From the NCBI GenBank assembly GCA_948629335.1, contig CAPHZB010000012.1:1-31497 (forward strand): DNA of 31,497 nucleotides, read 5' to 3'. Source of the DNA: an uncultured Bacilli bacterium. Its GTDB lineage: Bacteria > Bacillota_I > Bacilli_A > RF39 > UBA660. This document shows, in pieces, positions 7,999 through 15,482 of this stretch. The translations under genes and the position numbers were made by a program. The notes beneath the pieces are model-generated. The model did no database searches and was not told where the DNA came from. It worked only from the letters and a program-made list of their open reading frames with translations. Positions within the stretch are counted from its first letter, which is position 1; each line of letters starts with the position of its first letter.

Positions 7999-9348
7999 AT
8001 GCAAATTAACGAAAAAATATTTCGAGAATATGATATCAGGGGAATTTATGGTACCGATTTAACGCCAGAATTTGCTTATCTTTTTGGGAAAGCATTTGGG
8101 AGTTTCATACAAGAAAAGGGAGAAAGACAAGCCATTATTGGTTATGATAATCGTTCCTCTTCACCAATTCTTTATGAAAATGTAAGAAATGGTATTTTAG
8201 AAACGGGAGCCGATGTCGTTGGTCTTGGGCTTGTTACAACACCTATGTACTATTTTGCTAAAAAGGAACATAGTTATATGTGTGGAATTATGATTACAGC
8301 AAGTCATAATCCAAAAGAATATAATGGATTTAAAATTTCTTTTGATTTAATCGGAAACGCCTATGGAGAAGCCATTCAAGAATTTAAAAACTACTTATTA
8401 AAAGGAGATTTTAAAAAAGGGGTTGGTAACTACTATACACTTGATTGCAAAGAAGATTATATTAATTTAATGTGTTATGCTACCCATTTAGGATTCCGCA
8501 AAATAAAAGTAGTTGTGGATTGTGGAAATGGAACCGCTTCTATCATTATAAAAGATATATTAGACCGTTTAAAAATCAATTACTTTCCTCTTTATTGTGA
8601 AAGTGACTCAAATTTTCCAAATCATCACCCAGATCCAAGTGTACCCGAAAATTTAAAAGATTTGTCTAATAAGGTAAGAGAACTAGGTTGCCATTTAGGA
8701 ATTGCCTTTGATGGGGATGCTGATCGTATTGGATTGGTAGATGAAAATGGTCGTGTGATATCTGCTGACTTAATCATGGATATTTTCTACCGTGATTTAA
8801 AAGATAAAATGCGTCCTAGAAAAGCTATCTTTGATGTAAAATGTTCAAACACTTTAATTTGGGACTTAAAGAAAATGGGGTATGATACTTTAATGTATCG
8901 TACAGGAAACTCTTATATGAATGCGAAAATTATCGAAGATAACTACATGTTTGGAGGAGAATATTCTGGTCACATTTGGTTTAACGACCGTTTTCCTGCT
9001 TTTGACGATGGTATTTATGCGGGACTCCGTTTGATTGAAATTCTAACCAATACAGATAAATCCGTCAGTATGCTTTTAGATAACTTAGAGACTTTCATTT
9101 CAACCAAAGAAATCAAAATTCCTGTAAAAGAAGAGGAAAAGAAAGCACTTGTTGAAAAAGTTAAAAATTATTGTATACAAAAAGATTACAAAATAAATAC
9201 AATCGATGGTGTCCGAGTAGAATTTTTAGATGGATTTGCTCTTGTTCGGGCATCGAATACGGGGCCTGATTTAACAGTTCGTTTTGAGGCGAGAAGTGAA
9301 GAAAGAATGCTTGCTTTAAAAGAGGAGTTTGAGGCATTACTTAAATAA
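7999..9348 (+). CDS. manB: Phosphomannomutase / phosphoglucomutase
   Basis: An alpha-D-phosphohexomutase that interconverts hexose 6- and 1-phosphates to supply sugar nucleotides for the envelope. The 449 aa contain FREYDIRGIYG near the start, the phosphoserine loop TASHNP (S102), the metal loop DGDADR (D238, D240, D242), the sugar-specificity loop GEYSGH (E321 and S323) and the C-terminal phosphate-binding loop RASNTGPDL. GEYSGH and the length of about 450 favour the PMM/PGM (AlgC/ManB) group over GlmM. The start follows AGGAGGA 11 nt after xerD. Co-transcription with xerD looks incidental. A nearby deacetylase gene (21138) is also envelope-directed but is not in this operon. Confidence 0.92.
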   Translation: MQINEKIFREYDIRGIYGTDLTPEFAYLFGKAFGSFIQEKGERQAIIGYDNRSSSPILYENVRNGILETGADVVGLGLVTTPMYYFAKKEHSYMCGIMITASHNPKEYNGFKISFDLIGNAYGEAIQEFKNYLLKGDFKKGVGNYYTLDCKEDYINLMCYATHLGFRKIKVVVDCGNGTASIIIKDILDRLKINYFPLYCESDSNFPNHHPDPSVPENLKDLSNKVRELGCHLGIAFDGDADRIGLVDENGRVISADLIMDIFYRDLKDKMRPRKAIFDVKCSNTLIWDLKKMGYDTLMYRTGNSYMNAKIIEDNYMFGGEYSGHIWFNDRFPAFDDGIYAGLRLIEILTNTDKSVSMLLDNLETFISTKEIKIPVKEEEKKALVEKVKNYCIQKDYKINTIDGVRVEFLDGFALVRASNTGPDLTVRFEARSEERMLALKEEFEALLK

Positions 9349-9355
9349 TATTCTG

Positions 9356-9392
9356 AAAAATCTCTCATAAAATGATAGGGGAGGTTTTTTTT
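9356..9392 (+). terminator. Hairpin with T-run that also contains the next gene's Shine-Dalgarno
   Basis: AAAAATCTCTC (9356-9366) can pair, with G-U wobbles, with GGGAGGTTTTT (9379-9389), followed by more Ts. The right arm is also the ribosome-binding site of the gene starting at 9393. It can be read as a leaky terminator or as a structure that hides the ribosome site. Confidence 0.5.
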
Positions 9393-9830
9393 ATGAATAA
9401 AAACATTGAAATCCTAAATGAATATATAGCAAATCTAAAAGTAGAAATGAACAATTTGATGAACTTAGCGTTCAATGTAGAAGGAAGTTTTTCCTTTGAC
9501 ACGCAAAAACAGGTAGAGGACTACCATATAACATTACTTCAATTTGTAAAAAAGTTAGAAGAACGCATAAAAATGTTAGGGGGATTTCCAATCACTAATC
9601 TTCTTAAAATAGAGGAACTATCACAAATTAAATCGATGCAATCGAGAGAATATAGTAAACAACAAGTTCTTGATGTACTTGTCAATGATTTTTCTTATTT
9701 AAAAGAATATACAAAGGATTTAATTAAATATTTTTCCGATGAATTTGACCCTTATACAAGTCATTTGCTTCTTGACATACTTATTTTTCTAGAACAAGAA
9801 CTGTATAGAAATCAAATTTGTTTAAAATAA
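9393..9830 (+). CDS. Dps/ferritin-fold protein with a degenerate ferroxidase site
   Basis: The start is ATG 9393, because GGGGAGG at 9378-9384 is 8 nt upstream; an earlier in-frame ATG at 9372 lies before the ribosome site. The 145 aa have the length and helix pattern of Dps. MNLAFNVEGSFSF through KKLEERIKMLGGFPIT lines up without gaps on the Dps stretch HNYHWYVKGPHFF...DELAERI.ALGGKP. The late TSHLLLDILIFLEQELYRNQ matches the last Dps helix. In that remembered alignment the iron ligands become A26 (His), Q38 (His) and K53 (Asp), and only E57 is kept. The expected role would be a ferritin-like shell or dimer without iron oxidation. Fold assignment is fairly secure; function is not. Confidence 0.65.
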   Translation: MNKNIEILNEYIANLKVEMNNLMNLAFNVEGSFSFDTQKQVEDYHITLLQFVKKLEERIKMLGGFPITNLLKIEELSQIKSMQSREYSKQQVLDVLVNDFSYLKEYTKDLIKYFSDEFDPYTSHLLLDILIFLEQELYRNQICLK

Positions 9831-9912
9831 AATAGTAGAATGTTTGTATGAAAATGAGTATGGTATTTAAGGTATATTCGTGGTAAAAATAATTTTCTTT
9901 TCCTTACAAATA

Positions 9913-10827
9913 TCAACGTTTATATACATGCTCTTTTTCAAAATATTCTTGCATTTTTAAATCTATAACTATTTTAAAATAATCCTGATATATGGAATTC
10001 AATACAATGTTAGAATCTTGTAATTGATAATAGATTTCGTTAAAGTCAATCCAAGATATGTTTAATAATAAATTTCTAATATCTAACAATTCTTTTTTTA
10101 TCAATTGTGGAATATTTGTTTCATCATTTGGGAATTCTTGTGCTTTTAATAATTCGTCAATTGAATTTTCTCTGACATTTCCTGGAAATATTCTTAACTT
10201 TGTTCGAATCCCTTTATATTTTTCTATTAATTCGGTTTTTGATGACGACTTCACAAAATTATAGACTTTATCATACTTTGATATAGTCAAAAAACTACCA
10301 CACGAATCATATCTAGGAGTGGGCATTAGAGTATCAGTGAATAGTGCTATATTCTTAAAATGCCTATCTCTTTGACAAGTGAAAATATCTAAAACATGAT
10401 TACACAACCATATCTTTAGATTTCTTGTTATATCTTCTTCCTTTACACCTTTCGCACGTAAAATCTGTACATATGTATATAAATCGTTGTGTACATGATT
10501 TATTTCACATAAGAAAGATAACATTGTTTTAAAACTTTTTCCATTACTAAAGTCTTTCGTAATAATTCCTTTTACCCCTTTATAAAGTGCTAAATCATAT
10601 TGGGCATTTGAAATATTTAATTGATTAGAAATGAATTCATTTACGATTTCTTTTATTTCTTCTAAAGGACCATTACTTCCTTTGAAAAGATAGTTCTCAT
10701 CACCAATGAGAAACCATTTCTTATTTTGCCTAGAGCCATAAACAGTGGTTGAAATCACTGTTTTATCTACATCATCTAATAAAATATAACCTTTTTTATT
10801 CCTATACTTATCAAATTGATAAAACAT
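9913..10827 (-). CDS. HipA/CtkA-like serine/threonine kinase-fold protein
   Basis: A lone minus-strand gene of 304 aa with a strong site AAGGAGGAG before its ATG. Diagnostic strings are YLFKGSNGP with a following Glu-rich helix (about 47-65, candidate nucleotide-binding part), GIITKDFSNG (about 89-98), and CQRDRHFKNIALFTD then PTPRYDSCGSF (about 152-182). The latter correspond to the catalytic DxHxxN loop and the metal-binding Asp of the HipA/CtkA kinase fold. It lacks the HipA N-terminal domain and has no HipB-like partner gene next to it, so it is closer to stand-alone CtkA-type kinases. Position between unrelated genes on the opposite strand suggests an inserted accessory gene. Substrate unknown. 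Confidence 0.6.
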   Translation of the reverse strand: MFYQFDKYRNKKGYILLDDVDKTVISTTVYGSRQNKKWFLIGDENYLFKGSNGPLEEIKEIVNEFISNQLNISNAQYDLALYKGVKGIITKDFSNGKSFKTMLSFLCEINHVHNDLYTYVQILRAKGVKEEDITRNLKIWLCNHVLDIFTCQRDRHFKNIALFTDTLMPTPRYDSCGSFLTISKYDKVYNFVKSSSKTELIEKYKGIRTKLRIFPGNVRENSIDELLKAQEFPNDETNIPQLIKKELLDIRNLLLNISWIDFNEIYYQLQDSNIVLNSIYQDYFKIVIDLKMQEYFEKEHVYKR

Positions 10828-10870
10828 TTTCTATCTCCTCCTTTTAAATTCTCATTTTTTAGATAGAAAC

Positions 10871-10884
10871 CACTCGTTTGAGTG
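10871..10884. repeat. Short inverted repeat upstream of the HipA-like gene
   Basis: CACTC GTTT GAGTG is a perfect 5-bp palindrome 44 bp upstream of the minus-strand ATG at 10827. It could be an operator or a leader hairpin for that gene. The rest of the 328-bp gap 10828-11155 holds the two ribosome sites and the kinase promoter. I see no gene in it and no clear minus-strand promoter. Confidence 0.35.
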
Positions 10885-11097
10885 AGTAGTTCAAAGTAGA
10901 AAGATTATTTAACAAAAATGTAGAAAAAGTATCCGCATGAATGGTTCAATCATATCACAAAACCCAATACTATGAAAGAACTTTATTCCAAAGTTTAAAA
11001 AAAGAGAGGATTTATATAGGGAAATATTTCAAATAATAGGAAGAAGAAATGAAACAAAAAGGGAAGAAAATTTTGTAGGTAAAACCAAAACAGGTGG

Positions 11098-11127
11098 TTG
11101 CAGAAAAAAAGAAACCTATGCTATAAT
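11098..11127 (+). promoter_or_regulatory. Promoter of the first hybrid histidine kinase
   Basis: TTGCAG at 11098-11103, 18 bp, TATAAT at 11122-11127 with TGC before the -10. Confidence 0.75.
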
Positions 11128-11155
11128 GATACTATAGAAAATAGAGGGAAGATTT

Positions 11156-13318
11156 ATGAAGAAAAATACAAATATGATTTTAGTTCTAATTTTAATTTTA
11201 TCTGTGATTGCAGGATATACTTTACTTCAAAATGAAACCAATCATACATCACTTCTTGTTATTGGTGTGATGTTATTTCTATCTGTTGTAGTTTATCTGA
11301 TTAGTTTAGTTAAGAATTTAAAAAATACAAGGGATCTTAAATACCGAGATAAGTTATTTCATTCTCTTGTTAAAAATTCAGATACCATTTATTTAATGTA
11401 TGAACCAGTGAAAGAAGAAATCATTTATATTACAAAAAATGTAGAGGAAGTATTAGGATTAAAAGATTTAGACTATGAAAAAAAAGTACCATCACTCGTA
11501 AAAGAAATATTAAATATTCCAATCATTTCAGAGGAACTAAGAACATGGAATAAGAAAACGGAATTTGTAAGTGGAATGGTTGCTTATCATAATGCCACTT
11601 ACAACCACACGCGTTGGATTAAGGTAAAAATATATCCATATAAAGATAAAAAGATGGCTTATCATGTCATTCTCATTTCTGATGTTACCAAAGAACATGA
11701 TAGGCAACATTTACTCGTTACACAGGCTGCCGATATAAAATCTAGGGAACAAAAACTAAACCAGATTACAGCCTCATCCTATGATGTAGAAATGACCTTA
11801 GAAATTGGAACAGGTGTATTTCAATTAAAAAATTTAAAGGAAGAAAATAACTATTTTGGGGAAAATCGAACAGGAAATACGGAAGTGGAACTGAAAAAGA
11901 TTGTTGAAACTTATGTATTAGAAGAAGATCAAAAACATGTATTAGAAGAATTAGAAAAAAATGAACAAATTCGTGAAAAATTAGAAGGAAATAAAGAAGT
12001 AGAACCAACGAGCATTAAATATCGTTTAAAAAATAAAGAGGAAGAAACATGGGTAGAAAGTACTTTATTCTATACTAGAGGTAAAAATGGAACTTTCGTT
12101 ACAATTCTTACAAAAGATATAACTGAAAATGCAGAATATGTCAAAAAACAAAATACACTTCTTCAAAAAGCCTTAGAAGAAGCAGAACAAGCCAACAGTG
12201 CGAAATCAGAATTCTTAGCGATTATGTCACATGAAATTCGTTCCCCTATGAATGTTATTATTGGACTTTCTGAATCGGCTTTAAATGAAGAAATGGGACA
12301 GGATTTAAGAGAGGACATTGAAAATATTAATACGACAAGTAACAATCTTTTAGATGTAATCGATGGACTACTCGATATTTCTAAAATTGAAACAGGGAAA
12401 ATGGAAGTAAATGAAAAAGAATATGATTTAGGAACATTTATTAAAGAACTAGAAAGTTTTACAAAGGAAAAATTAGGAAAGAAAGAAATTGAGTTAGAAA
12501 TGGCTATAGAGCCAACACTTCCTTCAGTTCTTTATGGAGATTCTTCTAAAATTAGACAGATTTTACAAAATATTTTAACGAATGCAACACAATATACTGA
12601 AAAAGGATCCATTATTCTTTCTGTAAGATGGAAAGGAAATAAAGAAAATGGAAAGATTATTTTTCAAGTAACAGATACAGGTGTAGGAATTGCTTTAGAA
12701 GATTTAAAAACCATTTTTGATGAGAATGCAAAAAGAAATGAAAAAAAAGAATATGTATCAGGAATGGGATTATATATTTCAAAGAAATATATCGACTTAT
12801 TAAATGGAGAAATGGAAGCAGAAAGTACAGTTGGAAAAGGCTCTAGTTTTACAATAACAATTGGACAAAAAGTTATCAATGAAAAGGAAATTGGTGATAT
12901 ATATGCCCATACAATCACGAAAAAGAATATCAATAGCTTTGATGCATCTGATAAGCGAATTTTAATTGTAGATGATGATGCCTTAAATATTAAAGTCGCC
13001 ATGCGTCTTTTAAAACCATATGGTGTAGCAATAGAAAGCGTAAAAAGTGGAAAAGAATGTATCCGTCTACTAAAAGAAGATACTAATTTTGACTTAATTT
13101 TATTAGATCAAATGATGCCAGAGATGAGTGGAACAGAAACTCTACATCATTTAAGAGATGAAAATATTACTATAAAAGCAGTTATGTTAACAGCAGATGC
13201 AATGATAGGAAAGAAAGAACTATATTTAAAAGCTGGTTTCGATGACTATTTATCAAAACCAATTAATACAGAGGAATTAAATCGAGTACTTAAGAAGTTT
13301 TTAAAAAAAGAGGACTAA
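11156..13318 (+). CDS. Membrane hybrid sensor histidine kinase / response regulator (PAS-like)
   Basis: The 720 aa show two N-terminal membrane helices (about 8-24 and 32-52), PAS-like sensor segments (about 65-185 and 205-330), a coiled-coil lead-in (LLQKALEEAEQANSAK), and HisKA with phosphorylatable H359 (FLAIMSHEIRSPMN). HATPase_c has an N-box LTNATQYTEKGS, a G1-type DTGVGI and a G2-type GMGLYISK. A C-terminal receiver domain has DDD at the acidic pocket, phospho-acceptor D651 (LLDQMMPEMSG), a Thr/Ala switch (MLTADA) and Lys in YLSKPI. Because the last domain is a receiver without HPt, phosphate must leave through a separate HPt protein; one is encoded at 24991. The input is unknown. It is related in design to the 603-aa kinase at 19260 but has a different sensor. 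Confidence 0.92.
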   Translation: MKKNTNMILVLILILSVIAGYTLLQNETNHTSLLVIGVMLFLSVVVYLISLVKNLKNTRDLKYRDKLFHSLVKNSDTIYLMYEPVKEEIIYITKNVEEVLGLKDLDYEKKVPSLVKEILNIPIISEELRTWNKKTEFVSGMVAYHNATYNHTRWIKVKIYPYKDKKMAYHVILISDVTKEHDRQHLLVTQAADIKSREQKLNQITASSYDVEMTLEIGTGVFQLKNLKEENNYFGENRTGNTEVELKKIVETYVLEEDQKHVLEELEKNEQIREKLEGNKEVEPTSIKYRLKNKEEETWVESTLFYTRGKNGTFVTILTKDITENAEYVKKQNTLLQKALEEAEQANSAKSEFLAIMSHEIRSPMNVIIGLSESALNEEMGQDLREDIENINTTSNNLLDVIDGLLDISKIETGKMEVNEKEYDLGTFIKELESFTKEKLGKKEIELEMAIEPTLPSVLYGDSSKIRQILQNILTNATQYTEKGSIILSVRWKGNKENGKIIFQVTDTGVGIALEDLKTIFDENAKRNEKKEYVSGMGLYISKKYIDLLNGEMEAESTVGKGSSFTITIGQKVINEKEIGDIYAHTITKKNINSFDASDKRILIVDDDALNIKVAMRLLKPYGVAIESVKSGKECIRLLKEDTNFDLILLDQMMPEMSGTETLHHLRDENITIKAVMLTADAMIGKKELYLKAGFDDYLSKPINTEELNRVLKKFLKKED

Positions 13319-13331
13319 GTGTCCTTTTTTT
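13303..13331 (+). terminator. Terminator after the first hybrid kinase
   Basis: An A-run plus AGGAC (13311-13315) pairs with GTCCT and a T-run (13321-13331) around TAAGT. The stop codon lies in the loop. Confidence 0.8.
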
Positions 13332-13355
13332 GATTTTAAAAATTTGATAAAAAGA

Positions 13356-13385
13356 TTTACAGGTTTATCACTTTTCTTGTATAAT
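13356..13385 (+). promoter_or_regulatory. Promoter of the AAA+ ATPase gene
   Basis: TTTACA at 13356-13361, 18 bp, TATAAT at 13380-13385. Confidence 0.75.
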
Positions 13386-13416
13386 AGGCAATATATATTA
13401 AAAAAAGGAGTCTATC

Positions 13417-14994
13417 ATGGAAAATTGTACTTGTTATGGGATTAAATACCATAAGATAAAATTGAATGAAAATACGTATCTATTCTTCCCTCTTACTTTA
13501 GTAGAAGGAAGGTGTACGGATTCTACTTTTCTTGCTGAAGAAACATATAAGATAAACCCTACTTTTGAGGATTTAGAAAAGGAAAGTGTCATAATCGATA
13601 CCATATATACAGAAGAGGAACTTTGTAATCTATATGAATTGGATGATATTGACTTTCTGAAAGAATTTTTTTTAGCCGTGGAACAAGAAAACATAGTAGT
13701 GATACAAAAAGAAAAACAAAATATCACAAAACGAAAAATCAATCTTGCAAAGTTTTTAAGTACTTACAAATCTGTTGAAGAATATACAGAAATAAATAAA
13801 AGAAGCGTTGTTACTTTAAATGATGCAGCTATAGAAAGTCTTTTAACAATAGAAGACTTAGAACAATTAAAAAAACAATTGCAAACATACAAAACAAAAA
13901 TAGAATCTTTTAATGAAAAGAAGAAAAAAGAAAGAGTTACAAAAATTACAGTTGAAGATGGACAAGTGAAGGATTTAGAAGTAAATAAAAAAGTGAAAAC
14001 TACATCTATAGTTCACGAGAAAGCCCTTCCTTTAGAAGAAGCAAAAATAGATACTTCTATATCTTTACGTGGACTTGAAACTTACATAAAGGAAAGAGTA
14101 TTTGGACATGATGAGGAAATCAAGCGAATTGCAAAAACAATGTTCATGAATTACACGGCTGTCAAAGGAGAAAAAGTAGAACCTATGTTACTTGTTGGGC
14201 CAACAGGAACTGGAAAAACAGAAACAATTAAAGCAGCTATGCATTATTTTAATTTACCTTTTTTAGAAGTAAATGCTATTAATTTAGTTCCACAAGGAAT
14301 TAAAGGTTTGAGCCTAGAAGATTGTCTATATTCGCTACTTCTTTCAGCTGATTATGTGCAAGAAAAGGCAGAAAAGGGATTATTATTCTTTGACGAGTTT
14401 GATAAATTAGGAAGTGGATCTGAAGAATTTCGATCTTCTATGCCCCATATTTTATTAAAATTTATAGAAGGAACTAAAATGTTTATTGAAAGAGATGATG
14501 CAGATTATACTTTTGATACAAGTCTTTTGGGAAAAGTTTTTGCAGGAACATTTTCTGATCTATTAGAAAACAAAAAGCCAATTGGATATAACCCTAGTAA
14601 AGAAAATCCACGAAATATTATGAAAAAAATTGTAAAAGAGGATTATTTTGGAAAAGAACTGATTACAAGAATTCCTCATTTATTTTTATTTAATGATTTA
14701 TCTCGTTTAGAGAAAAAAAGAGCGTTGTTGGAATCGAAATTAAGTGAGATTTCTTTAAAAAAGAAAAGATATCAAAGACAATTTCAGGTTGATTTAGTAG
14801 TGACAGATTCTTATATTGAAGCCATTTTAGATGCTTTAGAAGAGGAAGAGAAAAGTATGCGTGAGATGAATAACAGAATTTGTCAAAGTCTAGATTGTGC
14901 TGAATATGAATTACTAAATAATGTTGGAAAATATAAACGGTTAGTTCTTACTAGAGAAACAGTAGAGGATTCTACTAAATTTAAAATAGAGTAA
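13417..14994 (+). CDS. ClpX-like AAA+ ATPase with an unusual N-terminal domain
   Basis: The 525-aa protein has a clear AAA+ module from about residue 215. It contains VFGHDEEIKRIAK, Walker A GPTGTGKT (261-268), Walker B LLFFDEFDK (D326-E327), a sensor-1 region VFAGTFSDLL and a candidate arginine finger in ELITRIPHLF, all in the order seen in ClpX/HslU. A C-terminal small domain follows. The first 210 residues are not the ClpX zinc domain: they have no Cys4 pattern beyond CTC near the start, and end in a charged coiled-coil region (LEQLKKQLQTYKTK, then EKKKKER). ATP-driven unfolding or remodelling is likely; a protease partner and substrate are unknown. I see no ClpP-binding IGF loop. Start follows AAAAAAGGAG. 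The small gene 15045 follows. Confidence 0.8.
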   Translation: MENCTCYGIKYHKIKLNENTYLFFPLTLVEGRCTDSTFLAEETYKINPTFEDLEKESVIIDTIYTEEELCNLYELDDIDFLKEFFLAVEQENIVVIQKEKQNITKRKINLAKFLSTYKSVEEYTEINKRSVVTLNDAAIESLLTIEDLEQLKKQLQTYKTKIESFNEKKKKERVTKITVEDGQVKDLEVNKKVKTTSIVHEKALPLEEAKIDTSISLRGLETYIKERVFGHDEEIKRIAKTMFMNYTAVKGEKVEPMLLVGPTGTGKTETIKAAMHYFNLPFLEVNAINLVPQGIKGLSLEDCLYSLLLSADYVQEKAEKGLLFFDEFDKLGSGSEEFRSSMPHILLKFIEGTKMFIERDDADYTFDTSLLGKVFAGTFSDLLENKKPIGYNPSKENPRNIMKKIVKEDYFGKELITRIPHLFLFNDLSRLEKKRALLESKLSEISLKKKRYQRQFQVDLVVTDSYIEAILDALEEEEKSMREMNNRICQSLDCAEYELLNNVGKYKRLVLTRETVEDSTKFKIE

Positions 14995-15044
14995 TCATTA
15001 AAAAGCATACCAAAAGATATTTATGTTTAGGAGGGATACATTCT

Positions 15045-15326
15045 ATGTATGAGGTAGATATTTATGAAAAAGGAGTATGGCATCCTATTTTGAAAGAAGA
15101 GCCAGATATTCAAAAAATAGATAAATGCCTTTTTCAGCTAGCACAAAGGAAAGAAGAATTACAAATGCGTGTCTTAAAGGATGATAAGGTTTTACTTTTC
15201 TTAAATAATTCTGCTTATCACTATCTATATTGGAAAAACGTATATGTACGAGGAGAGGGAGTTAATTTTAATCCTGAAAAAATCTATAAAAAGAAATTAG
15301 AAAAGAAAAAGGAATCTGGAAATTAA
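15045..15326 (+). CDS. Unknown 93-aa protein downstream of the AAA+ ATPase
   Basis: ATG at 15045 follows a consensus AGGAGGG at 15029-15035, 50 nt after the ATPase stop with no terminator or promoter between them, so the two genes probably form an operon. The protein is small, soluble and strongly basic at the C-terminus (KIYKKKLEKKKES). I recognise no family. An adaptor or partner for the ATPase is possible from position alone. Confidence 0.7.
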   Translation: MYEVDIYEKGVWHPILKEEPDIQKIDKCLFQLAQRKEELQMRVLKDDKVLLFLNNSAYHYLYWKNVYVRGEGVNFNPEKIYKKKLEKKKESGN

Positions 15327-15334
15327 AAGATTTG

Positions 15335-15374
15335 TTCCTGTTACGGTTCTTCCGAAAATAGGAATAAATTTTTT
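15335..15374 (+). terminator. Possible terminator after the 93-aa gene
   Basis: TTCCT (15335-15339) and AGGAA (15360-15364) enclose a second small stem CGG/CCG, and a T-run follows at 15369-15374. The stem is interrupted, so this is a weak call. Confidence 0.4.
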
Positions 15375-15411
15375 CTTTTATAATGACGCTATAGTAATAA
15401 TAATTCATATG

Positions 15412-15450
15412 TTGACAAAATTTGACAAAAATGGAGAAAATAGGTAAAAT
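15412..15450 (+). promoter_or_regulatory. Promoter of the acyl ligase / HAD-PlsC operon
   Basis: Perfect TTGACA at 15422-15427, 17 bp, TAAAAT at 15445-15450. A second TTGACA lies exactly 10 bp upstream (15412-15417), so the region is a direct repeat TTGACAAAAT / TTGACAAAAA. That could be one helical turn of an operator or chance AT-rich repetition. Confidence 0.75.
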
Positions 15451-15482
15451 ATAGACACTTTATGAAAGAGGGGAAACAGAAA

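Noticed and set aside
12664..13002. Minus-strand ORF of 112 codons inside the first hybrid kinase
   Set aside because: Opposite-strand shadow of conserved HATPase and receiver sequence, with no ribosome site.
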